From: CAYLNL01 sp964385175 | Lineage (GTDB): Bacteria; Bacteroidota; Bacteroidia; Flavobacteriales; Flavobacteriaceae | Direction of reading: 5' to 3' | DNA length: 64,000 nucleotides | NCBI GenBank assembly: GCA_964385175.1 | Contig: CAYLNL010000008.1 | Coordinates: forward strand, 62,001 to 126,000 | Part shown: piece by piece, positions 18,408 to 25,336 of the stretch | How the letters are laid out: each line of letters begins with the position of its first letter | How positions within the stretch are numbered: the stretch's first letter is position 1 | The notes under the pieces: model-generated | Seen by the model: the letters and a program-made list of their open reading frames with translations, nothing else | Databases searched by the model: none | What the model was told of the DNA's origin: nothing | Program-made: the position numbers and the translations under genes

Positions 18408-18443
18408 TAAAACCGCCGTCTATCCAGAAATGAAAACTGTCTT
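18408..18443 (-). repeat. 36-base dispersed repeat, copy A
   Basis: The reverse complement of this 36-base segment is identical to 24464-24499, and 33 bases of it recur at 24532-24564. All copies are intergenic and sit beside short caagaac/cttggttct-type units. Copy A is inverted relative to the other two. Confidence 0.9.
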
Positions 18444-18495
18444 AGTTCTTGCTTCTTGGTTCTATTCTCTTGGTTCTTGGTTCTATTCTCTATGT

Positions 18496-19500
18496 TTAGC
18501 TGCCGAGCAACATACGCCTAAAGCCTCTTTTAGACTGGCGCCAGCCATATTTTTTCCAAAAGCTGTACCCCAGGGTAAGCTGGTGAAACCCGCCATTATC
18601 AATCCGTACATCTCCCATCTGGTAAGAATAGGTATATGCCACCATAAAATCTTTATAGTTAATCCCCACAATTGGCGAAAAAAGCTGCAATTCACCCAAA
18701 TCATTTCCATCAAAGCTACGCCGATAAGAAAACCCACCCCAAAGAATGCCCACATCGAGGTCTTTGTAAACTTTCATATTAAAATCTGCGGTTTTTTCGC
18801 GTGTATATTCGGTAAATTGCAACAGCACCGAAGGTTCCCAATACCAATCGGCTTTACCAAAAGCATACCCTGCCCCAAACAAATAGCGCCTGAGATTATC
18901 AAACTCCTGGGCAGAATATAGGTCGCGGGTTTTTCCCAGTAAATTTTTAACTGTGAAATGGGCATAAAAGTCTAAAAAATGATAGGCGGCGCCCACATCT
19001 ACATTATAATAAGTAACATTGTTAGCGGTTCCGGTAAGTACCGGGTCGGGTACTATTGACATGAACTCTGTTTCGTCGAGGCGGCTTTGAATAATGCCGG
19101 CGCTCAACCCAAAGGAAAGTTGGTTCAGGTCTATGAAATTGCGGGCGAATAATAAATGGTGGGCGTAGGTGAGGGTGAGTCCTGTTTGGGAATGGTAGCC
19201 GTTGGCATCGTTGAAAAAAATGGCACCAATGCCGCTGGGTGAGTTGGGAATTCTCATTTGGGCGCTCAGGGTTTGCAAACTGGGGGCGCTTTCCACATCA
19301 AACCATTGTTTTCGGGCAGTGAGCCGTATAACGCCCTCTTCGCCCACCCCCGCCATAGCAGGGTGCACCAGGTAATAATTATCTGAAAGATAATCAAAAT
19401 AAACCGGCAGGCCTTCCTGGGAATAGGCTGTTGCAAAGGCGCTGAGAAAACCCGCAACGGTTAGTATAGCTGTTTTTAATAGCGATATGCTGTGTTTCAA
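18496..19500 (-). CDS. PorP/SprF-like type IX secretion outer-membrane protein
   Basis: The protein has the PorP/SprF opening after a signal peptide (AYSQEGLPVYFDYLSDNYYLVHPAMAG). Beta-rich repeats, LTARKQWFDVESAPSL and GIGAIFFNDANGYHSQTG are conserved family features, and it is probably an outer-membrane barrel of the type IX secretion/gliding system. The open frame continues to 19644, but that would overlap the divergent Nfu gene. I place the start at the TTG at 19498-19500, which gives a normal signal peptide (KHSISLLKTAILTV core) of about 28 residues and lies 21 bases after a TATCTTTG -7 box. A TTG start is unusual and should be regarded as provisional. Confidence 0.85.
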   Translation of the reverse strand: MKHSISLLKTAILTVAGFLSAFATAYSQEGLPVYFDYLSDNYYLVHPAMAGVGEEGVIRLTARKQWFDVESAPSLQTLSAQMRIPNSPSGIGAIFFNDANGYHSQTGLTLTYAHHLLFARNFIDLNQLSFGLSAGIIQSRLDETEFMSIVPDPVLTGTANNVTYYNVDVGAAYHFLDFYAHFTVKNLLGKTRDLYSAQEFDNLRRYLFGAGYAFGKADWYWEPSVLLQFTEYTREKTADFNMKVYKDLDVGILWGGFSYRRSFDGNDLGELQLFSPIVGINYKDFMVAYTYSYQMGDVRIDNGGFHQLTLGYSFWKKYGWRQSKRGFRRMLLGS

Positions 19501-19521
19501 CGTTAGGCTAATTATGAACTT

Positions 19522-19529
19522 CAAAGATA
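19522..19529 (-). promoter_or_regulatory. -7 box (TATCTTTG) of the PorP/SprF-like gene
   Basis: The minus strand carries TATCTTTG 21 bases before the proposed TTG start. Transcription from here could not include any of the longer upstream ORF, which is the main argument for the short start. Confidence 0.5.
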
Positions 19530-19555
19530 TTGATTTATGATGTTCTGGTAATTCG

Positions 19556-19563
19556 TAAATTTG
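19556..19563 (+). promoter_or_regulatory. -7 box (TAAATTTG) of the Nfu-type gene
   Basis: The plus strand carries TAAATTTG 16 bases before the ATG at 19580, with a ttga sequence about 22 bases further upstream as a possible -33 element. It is divergent to the PorP/SprF promoter 27 bases away. Confidence 0.6.
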
Positions 19564-19579
19564 AAAAATTTTATTTTTT

Positions 19580-20479
19580 ATGAATTTATCCCCCATCCGC
19601 ATACAACCCACTAATAATCCTGCTATCCTAAAGTTTGAAGCCAATCACTTTCTTCTAAAGGATGGGCATTATGAGTATGGCAATATTGATGAGGCTAAAA
19701 ACTCGCCGCTTGCGCAGGAGTTATTTTATCTTCCTTTTGTAAAAACGGTGTATCTCTCGGGAAATTTTGTAGCTATAGAAAAATACGACATCGTGGCATG
19801 GGAAGAGATACAGGAAGATTTGGCGGAACGCATAGCAGAGTATCTACGCAGCGGGCAGCCTGTGGTGGTAGAGGGCGTTTCTAAAAAAATTCCTGTTACA
19901 GTTTATTCTGAAAGTACGCCCAACCCCGCTGTAATGAAATTTGTAGCTAACCGCCGGCTGGTTTCTTCCCCCATATCATTCAGGAACGAGGGAGATGCTA
20001 TGAATGCTCCGTTGGCCCAGGCGCTTTTTAAGTTAGGTTTTGTGAAGGAAGTTTTTATGGATGAAAATTATATTGCCGTTACTAAACAGGAAGGGGCAGA
20101 TTGGAGTGCTGTAACAATGGAGTTACGGGAATTCATAAGCGATTTTTTACGGATGGGCGGCGAGGTAGTTTCTACAGGTTTTTTAGCCGGCTCCATCTAT
20201 CCCAGCACACCTGTTGCAAGAGACGGTGAACAATTAGATGAAACGTCTTTACAAATTATAGCCTTGTTAGATGAATATGTGAAACCAGCAGTAGCGAGCG
20301 ATGGAGGACATATTGCTTTTGATTCGTATGATGCAGATGCCAAAAGGGTTACTGTAGTTCTTGAGGGGGCTTGTAGCGGCTGCCCTTCTTCTACCTATAC
20401 GCTAAAGAATGGCATTGAAACCATGTTGAAAAGTATGTTGCCGGCTAAGGTAGCAGAGGTGATTGCTATTAACGGATAG
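19580..20479 (+). CDS. NifU/Nfu-type iron-sulfur scaffold with two N-terminal Nfu_N domains
   Basis: The 299-residue protein carries the Nfu N-terminal domain twice: RIQPTNNPAILKFEANHFLL at the start and the matching ESTPNPAVMKFVANRRLV near residue 112. Both are followed by a SPLAQELF/APLAQALF segment. The C-terminal NifU domain has the cluster-binding CSGC (C265, C268) inside LEGACSGCPSSTYTLKNG. It should bind and pass on a [4Fe-4S] cluster. It is transcribed alone from a TAAATTTG promoter and converges with the phosphate transporter gene, with stops 16 bases apart. The duplicated N-domain is common in Bacteroidota. Confidence 0.93.
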   Translation: MNLSPIRIQPTNNPAILKFEANHFLLKDGHYEYGNIDEAKNSPLAQELFYLPFVKTVYLSGNFVAIEKYDIVAWEEIQEDLAERIAEYLRSGQPVVVEGVSKKIPVTVYSESTPNPAVMKFVANRRLVSSPISFRNEGDAMNAPLAQALFKLGFVKEVFMDENYIAVTKQEGADWSAVTMELREFISDFLRMGGEVVSTGFLAGSIYPSTPVARDGEQLDETSLQIIALLDEYVKPAVASDGGHIAFDSYDADAKRVTVVLEGACSGCPSSTYTLKNGIETMLKSMLPAKVAEVIAING

Positions 20480-20494
20480 TTATAAAGGGAGGCA

Positions 20495-22747
20495 TTATTT
20501 TTTTATGCCAGTATAATTTTTTTGAAATTCCTCGAAAAGTTCCAGCAGGTTCACAGTGGCAGTTATTAAATCGCGCGTTTCCAGGAGTAGTCCAAAATAG
20601 AGTTTCGTGTTTTTAGGGCTGGTTTCTGTTTCCCGGATATGGATAATCTGTTTCTGGATTAGCCCGGCTACATGGTCTATAAGTTCTCTTTCTTCGGCGA
20701 GGATGGCAGGAATGTTCGTAAACGATTTGGCATCAAAATCTTTCTTTATCTTACCAAATATGCGGTGAAGTTTCTCATCAATGCCTTTTAGGTCTTTTAA
20801 TTGATTGAATTTGAGTTTTTTATGGTGGTTGTTTACATGCTCATAGCTGTTTTTCACAATGTATCCTATAGATTGCACCATGTCTTGCAGGTAATCTAAT
20901 ATTAAAATATAGAAACGGCTGGCGTTCACCGAACTTTCATCTAACGATTTTATAAAATAAAAAATATCTGCTTTGAGGTCTTCTACTTCATCTTCGAGTT
21001 TTTTAAGGCTTTTGCGGCACTTTTTCAGTTTGGCGAGGTCTTGCAGCCCTAAGCCATGCACTACATCGCCATATAATTCACTAATATGGCGTATGCCCAC
21101 TGAAATTGCAGTGGAGCTTTCTTGCACCATTTCGTGCATGGTTATAAGGGTGGTACGGTCTAATTTTCGTTTTTCTTTTCGTTCTTTTTCAGCCCGGCGG
21201 TGCATCATAAAACTTCTCACCAGCAGCAAGAAAGTTATCACCAGTAAAACAGATACCGCTACCACACCTCCATAATAAATGCACAGTGCAAAGAAGGCAG
21301 CAGCCAAAAATGCCACAAGGGCTGTAATGAACCAACCTCCTACCACGTTGAAAACGCCGGCTACTCTATACACGGCGCTTTCCCTATCCCAAGCCCTGTC
21401 TGCCAGCGATGTGCCCATAGCTACCATAAAAGTAACATAAGTGGTAGATAAGGGTAGTTTCAATGAGGTGCCCATTGAAATTAATATACTGGCCACTACC
21501 AGGTTCACAGAAGCCCTCACCATATCAAAAGCAGGTGCGTTGGTGTCTTTTACTTTTTTAGAAAGGGGTTTCACAAAACGCCCGTCTATTTTTTGTTGTA
21601 TGCGTTGCGGGATAAGCAGGCTAAACGCTCCGCCTAAATTAGAAAAAGCGCGTACCACTAAACGGGAGAAAAAGTGGGGACGAAATTTTTCGGTTCCTTC
21701 TTGCTGCCTGGAAAGGTTAACACTTGTTTCTATAACGGTACGGGCTTTACGGGAAAACCAAAGGGTTATTACCATAATAAAACCGGCTGTAAATAGCAAG
21801 GCATAAGGGGTTTTCACAGCGCCAGCGAGTTGCTCCATTGTATAGGCATCGGCTGGCAGTGAACTTTGCGACCACAATTGAAAGGATTGCCAGGCGGCTA
21901 ACGGGGCGCCTATAAAGTTCACCAGGTCATTGCCTGCGAAAGCCATTGCCAGGGCAAAGGTGCCGGTGAGGATAATGATTTTGAAAATATTCCACTTAAA
22001 AACACTTATAATTAGCTGGGAAATTATTGTAAAAAACAACCCTAATCCAGCTAATAAAAGAAATGTGTTGCTATCTATCCATGCCAACAGGGGTGCGGGT
22101 ATAAATGCAACATCTTCTAACCCTTCTATCAAAATAAAGTAGAAAAGCGCTGTGATGGCGGCGCCCCCAAAAATACCTCCCAAATACTTGGTGGGGCGCT
22201 CAAAATGAAAGGAAAAAAGCAAACGGGAGATATATTGAACAATGACGCCTACTGTAAAAGCAATGACTACGGAAAGTATTATACCAAAGATAATTTCAGT
22301 AGCTTTTTCTGTATTAATATAAGAGAGTAACGTTAATCCCTCTTGCGGGCTGTGGTATAGTTTAAGGAGCGCTATACAAACAGCAGCACCAAGCAATTCA
22401 AAAACAAGGGAAACGGTTGTAGAGGTTGGCAGTCCGAGCGAATTAAAAAGGTCTAACAGCAATACATCGGTAACCATCACGGCCATGAAAATAATAATAA
22501 TTTCATTGAAGTAAAAATAGCCGGGATTGAAAATACCTTTGCGCGCTACCTCCATCATGCCTCCGGAAAAAAGCGCTCCCACGGCAATACCTATGCTGGC
22601 TACTATGAGAATAGTTCGGAAAGAAACCGCTTTAGAACCTACTGCCGAATTGAGAAAATTAGTAGCGTCATTAGTAACCCCCACTGTTAAACTCACAGTA
22701 GCCAACCCTAAGAGAGCTATCACCATGAAGAGGTATGCCTGATCCAT
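20495..22747 (-). CDS. PiT-family inorganic phosphate transporter with C-terminal PhoU-like domain
   Basis: The 750-residue membrane protein has the two PHO4 repeats: GVTNDATNFLNSAVGS near residue 23 and AFAGNDLVNFIGAPLAAW near 270. Each is followed by hydrophobic helices. From about residue 530 the protein becomes soluble and helical (KLEDEVEDLKADIF and following), resembling a PhoU-like regulatory domain. It would import phosphate with H+ or Na+. The fused PhoU-like tail explains why it is much longer than E. coli PitA (about 500 residues). Monocistronic and convergent with the Nfu gene. Confidence 0.92.
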   Translation of the reverse strand: MDQAYLFMVIALLGLATVSLTVGVTNDATNFLNSAVGSKAVSFRTILIVASIGIAVGALFSGGMMEVARKGIFNPGYFYFNEIIIIFMAVMVTDVLLLDLFNSLGLPTSTTVSLVFELLGAAVCIALLKLYHSPQEGLTLLSYINTEKATEIIFGIILSVVIAFTVGVIVQYISRLLFSFHFERPTKYLGGIFGGAAITALFYFILIEGLEDVAFIPAPLLAWIDSNTFLLLAGLGLFFTIISQLIISVFKWNIFKIIILTGTFALAMAFAGNDLVNFIGAPLAAWQSFQLWSQSSLPADAYTMEQLAGAVKTPYALLFTAGFIMVITLWFSRKARTVIETSVNLSRQQEGTEKFRPHFFSRLVVRAFSNLGGAFSLLIPQRIQQKIDGRFVKPLSKKVKDTNAPAFDMVRASVNLVVASILISMGTSLKLPLSTTYVTFMVAMGTSLADRAWDRESAVYRVAGVFNVVGGWFITALVAFLAAAFFALCIYYGGVVAVSVLLVITFLLLVRSFMMHRRAEKERKEKRKLDRTTLITMHEMVQESSTAISVGIRHISELYGDVVHGLGLQDLAKLKKCRKSLKKLEDEVEDLKADIFYFIKSLDESSVNASRFYILILDYLQDMVQSIGYIVKNSYEHVNNHHKKLKFNQLKDLKGIDEKLHRIFGKIKKDFDAKSFTNIPAILAEERELIDHVAGLIQKQIIHIRETETSPKNTKLYFGLLLETRDLITATVNLLELFEEFQKNYTGIKK

Positions 22748-22961
22748 AGACAGTTTTTGTAGATGCCAAATTTCGTTTAACTACGGAGAAGCCATGTTAA
22801 TTAAATGTTACCAAACTATTAACAAGCTATCTGGGTAACTACAGATATGGGGTTCGTATCTTAAAAACCTGTAAGAATAAACGGAACATACCTATTCTTG
22901 AACGCCCGTTATTTTTTAAACCGCATCGTTTTTTTTAACAATAGCCTATCCCCTATTTTTA

Positions 22962-22969
22962 TACCTTTG
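22962..22969 (+). promoter_or_regulatory. -7 box (TACCTTTG) of the SCO-like gene pair
   Basis: TACCTTTG ends at the base where the longer open frame begins with a GTG codon. That GTG is therefore promoter DNA, and the ATG at 22993 is the start. Confidence 0.65.
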
Positions 22970-22992
22970 TGCGCCATAAGGCAACCCTTTCC

Positions 22993-23661
22993 ATGAAGAA
23001 ATTTGCAGTGCTTACTATATTATTTATACTTCCTTTTGTAGTGTATCTTTTCTTTGCTTCGGGCGTGCATAATTTTGCCCGCTTGCCTATCCTCACGCAC
23101 AACGTGCAGGAGATAGAAGCTACTTCGCTTACCGGGGAAAAAACGTTTTTGAAGAATAAAATAACGATTCTTGGCTTTTTAGGAAGCCGCCCTGCTTTAA
23201 AAAAGGGAAATGTTTTTAATCTTAACCAGGAAATATACAAACGCTTTTATGAGTTTACAGATTTCCAAATGGTGATGCTTATGCCTGAAGGCGCGCAACC
23301 GGAAGCAATTGCTATACAAAAAGAATTGAGCCAGTTTACCGATACCCGTAACTGGAAATTCTTATTTGCCAGTGAAAAACAAGTGGAGGCGCTTTTCCAG
23401 AGTTTGAATACTCCTTTCCAATTAGATGCTATGTATAGCGCTCCCTATGTTTTTATTATTGACAAGGAGGGAAACCTCAGAGGCCGCAATGATGATGAGG
23501 ATACGAAAATGTTGTATGGTTTTGATGCAAGTTCCCCGGCTGAACTTACTAATAAAATGGTAGATGATGTAAAAGTGATGTTAGCGGAATATCGCTTAGC
23601 CTTGAAAAAGAATAAAAACCGCCCGCAAGAGAGCCTTTTACTTAAAAAAGCGAACAAATGA
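22993..23661 (+). CDS. SCO1-like thioredoxin-fold protein lacking all cysteines
   Basis: This 222-residue membrane-anchored protein begins with MKKFAVLTILFILPFVVYLF and then has a thioredoxin-like body (KNKITILGFLGSR, then APYVFIIDKEGNLRGR). The place where SCO proteins have CxxxC reads GSRPALKKGN, and the protein contains no cysteine at all. It ends overlapping the start of a canonical SCO gene by 4 bases, so the two are probably made together and may act together in copper delivery or cytochrome oxidase assembly. The longer GTG start at 22969 is rejected because it lies in the -7 box. Confidence 0.75.
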   Translation: MKKFAVLTILFILPFVVYLFFASGVHNFARLPILTHNVQEIEATSLTGEKTFLKNKITILGFLGSRPALKKGNVFNLNQEIYKRFYEFTDFQMVMLMPEGAQPEAIAIQKELSQFTDTRNWKFLFASEKQVEALFQSLNTPFQLDAMYSAPYVFIIDKEGNLRGRNDDEDTKMLYGFDASSPAELTNKMVDDVKVMLAEYRLALKKNKNRPQESLLLKKANK

Positions 23662-24341
23662 AAAAGCCCTATTCTTATATAGGAATATTATTAGTGGTTT
23701 TGATTTTTGGGATTTTATTTATTCCCAAAATCGTGGAACGCATACAAGGTAGAGAGGTGGTAGATATGGACCGGCACCAGGTTGACCACAGCAATTCTAA
23801 AGCCAAAGAGCTTATTGTTATTGGTAAAGCGCCTGCTTTTCAGTTCACAAACCAGCATGGAAAAACCATTTCTGAAAAAGAGTATGCGGGCAGTGTGTAT
23901 GTGGTAGAGTTTTTCTTTACTACCTGCCCCAGCATTTGCCCTATTATGAACCGAAATTTAGTACAGTTGCAATATGAATTTCGCAATAACCCGTATTTTG
24001 GAATAGCTTCTTTCACCATAAATCCTGAGCACGACACATCTAAAGTGTTAAAAGAATATGCCGAGGCATACCATATTACTCATACGCGCTGGCACCTGCT
24101 CACAGGCGATAGAGAAAAGATTTACCAATTAGCTAATACAAGTTTTAACCTATATGCGGGAGAAAATAGTAGGGCTGCCGGGGGTTTTGAGCATTCCGGG
24201 CTATTCGCTTTAATAGACAAAAAGGGGAATATACGCTGCCGAAAAGACAACAATGGCAATCCTATTATTTATTATGATGGTACTGAAGCAGAAGGAATAC
24301 GGATGCTGAAAGCTGATATTGCAAAACTTTTAAAAGAATGA
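23658..24341 (+). CDS. SCO1/SenC/PrrC-family copper chaperone
   Basis: The 227-residue protein has one N-terminal membrane helix (about residues 6-24) and a thioredoxin-fold domain. It carries the SCO copper motif C90-P-S-I-C94 in FTTCPSICPIM, and the third ligand His179 in GGFEHSGLFALID. It should deliver copper to, or reduce thiols of, the Cu(A) site of cytochrome oxidase on the periplasmic side. It overlaps the Cys-less SCO-like gene by 4 bases. No cytochrome oxidase genes are in the window. Confidence 0.93.
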   Translation: MKKPYSYIGILLVVLIFGILFIPKIVERIQGREVVDMDRHQVDHSNSKAKELIVIGKAPAFQFTNQHGKTISEKEYAGSVYVVEFFFTTCPSICPIMNRNLVQLQYEFRNNPYFGIASFTINPEHDTSKVLKEYAEAYHITHTRWHLLTGDREKIYQLANTSFNLYAGENSRAAGGFEHSGLFALIDKKGNIRCRKDNNGNPIIYYDGTEAEGIRMLKADIAKLLKE

Positions 24342-24399
24342 GGGGGAGGTATTAGTAGTGAGTAGTGAGAATTATGCGTTTTTCAGTTAAAGAACGAGG

Positions 24400-24462
24400 C
24401 AAGAAACAAGAAGCAAGAAGCAAGAAGCAAGAAACAAGAAACAAGAAACAAGAAACAAGAAA
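24400..24462 (+). repeat. tandem 7-base repeat (caagaaa/caagaag), nine units
   Basis: The unit is cAAGAAA or cAAGAAG, repeated nine times without interruption, and runs straight into the 36-base repeat. Related caagaac units flank copy A at 18.4 kb. Confidence 0.9.
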
Positions 24463-24463
24463 C

Positions 24464-24499
24464 AAGACAGTTTTCATTTCTGGATAGACGGCGGTTTTA
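24464..24499 (+). repeat. 36-base dispersed repeat, copy B
   Basis: Identical to the reverse complement of 18408-18443. Copies B and C form a direct repeat with a 66-base period, both placed between the SCO gene and a lipoprotein gene. Confidence 0.9.
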
Positions 24500-24531
24500 A
24501 CCGTCGGCTTTAGTCAAGAACCAAGAAACAG

Positions 24532-24566
24532 GACAGTTTTCATTTCTGGATAGACGGCGGTTTTAA
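24532..24566 (+). repeat. dispersed repeat, copy C
   Basis: This 35-base segment is identical to 24466-24500. Its end overlaps the last bases of the DUF4369-type gene (stop at 24563-24565), so the repeat supplies the stop codon. Confidence 0.9.
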
Positions 24567-25279
24567 TGGGCGGCTTTGTTGGCATGCAGTTTTTTCACGT
24601 ATTCGCCCAACGCTTTGCCATACTTAGATGCAGCCACTTCGGGGGTAAGCGCTTTGTAAATGGTATCTATGTATTTAGACTGGGCATCATACACTTCGGT
24701 AAGGGCTATATAGGGGGCTACACAAGAGTTTTTGTTGTTAAGAGCGAAATTTAGGGCGAATAAATAGGAGCGTACCATATTTTTTTCAATAAGTCGCTGT
24801 ATCGAATCAGCCTCTTGCTGGCGGTTTTCTTTTTTAGCTTCTAATTGAGATTTAATGAACTCTAATCGCTGGTCGCTAAAGCGGGAGCGATTTTTCTGGT
24901 ACTCTTCCCATTTTTGTTGGGTAGCCGAACCGGTTATAACAGCCTCCACTTCAAAAAAATCGCGGGTAGTTTGTATATTAATAGTTCCCGGTTCTGCAAA
25001 AAATAAAAGATGGTCGTTGAGGGGATTGGCATCGTTTTTCTCTAAATGCAGGTAAAAAACTTCGGGGCTTTCTAACGGAACCTGAAACGTAAACCGGCTG
25101 TCGCCATTTATTACGAGTGAGTCCACTGTTACCAAGGCGCTGTTTTGCACTCGTTGCAAATAGAGCGTTCCCTTTTTTAGCCCTGCTATCGCCCCGGTGA
25201 GTTGCATTTGGTTCTTTTCTTGCTTTTTGCAAGCGCCCAGGCAGGCAAGAAAAAGAAAAGAATAAACCAGCTGTTTCAT
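24563..25279 (-). CDS. DUF4369-type lipoprotein
   Basis: The 238-residue protein has a lipoprotein signal with lipobox LGAC (Cys17). An N-terminal beta domain of the DUF4369 type follows (GAIAGLKKGTLYLQRV, VDSLVINGDSRFTFQ, FAEPGTINIQ), the usual N-terminal part of thioredoxin-like TlpA/ResA-family proteins in Bacteroidota. Here the redoxin domain is absent and replaced by a helical, charged tail ending in HANKAAH. It is probably anchored in a membrane facing the periplasm. Its last codons lie in repeat copy C, so the C-terminus may have been altered by repeat insertion. Role unknown. Confidence 0.75.
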   Translation of the reverse strand: MKQLVYSFLFLACLGACKKQEKNQMQLTGAIAGLKKGTLYLQRVQNSALVTVDSLVINGDSRFTFQVPLESPEVFYLHLEKNDANPLNDHLLFFAEPGTINIQTTRDFFEVEAVITGSATQQKWEEYQKNRSRFSDQRLEFIKSQLEAKKENRQQEADSIQRLIEKNMVRSYLFALNFALNNKNSCVAPYIALTEVYDAQSKYIDTIYKALTPEVAASKYGKALGEYVKKLHANKAAH

Positions 25280-25336
25280 AGAATTTACCGTTGTATAAGC
25301 ATATCTTTTTTAGCAGCTTTGTTCAAAGAATATCCA

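Larger units (their letters stand above)
18219..18495. other. intergenic spacer with promoter and dispersed repeats
   Basis: This 277-base spacer holds the minus-strand -7 box at 18232-18239 and a pyrimidine-rich stretch at about 18297-18340. It also holds a cgcaaag-type repeat (18341-18378), an actactcat/agtagtgag element and a 36-base repeat (18408-18443) found again inverted at 24.5 kb. The end is rich in cttggttct units. No coding sequence was seen. Confidence 0.7.
24342..24562. other. intergenic spacer made almost wholly of repeats
   Basis: This 221-base spacer between convergent genes contains an agtagtgag element (about 24354-24368), nine 7-base units (24400-24462), and two direct copies of the 36-base repeat shared with 18.4 kb. 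No gene was seen. Confidence 0.75.

Noticed and set aside
18376..18921. 181-codon plus-strand frame
   Set aside because: Covers repeats and the antisense of the PorP/SprF gene; no start signal and no family.
19501..19644. Longer N-terminus for the PorP/SprF-like protein
   Set aside because: It would overlap the divergent Nfu gene and its promoter and put 48 residues before the signal peptide.
24400..24499. Short repeats as a CRISPR-like array
   Set aside because: A simple 7-base microsatellite without spacers.
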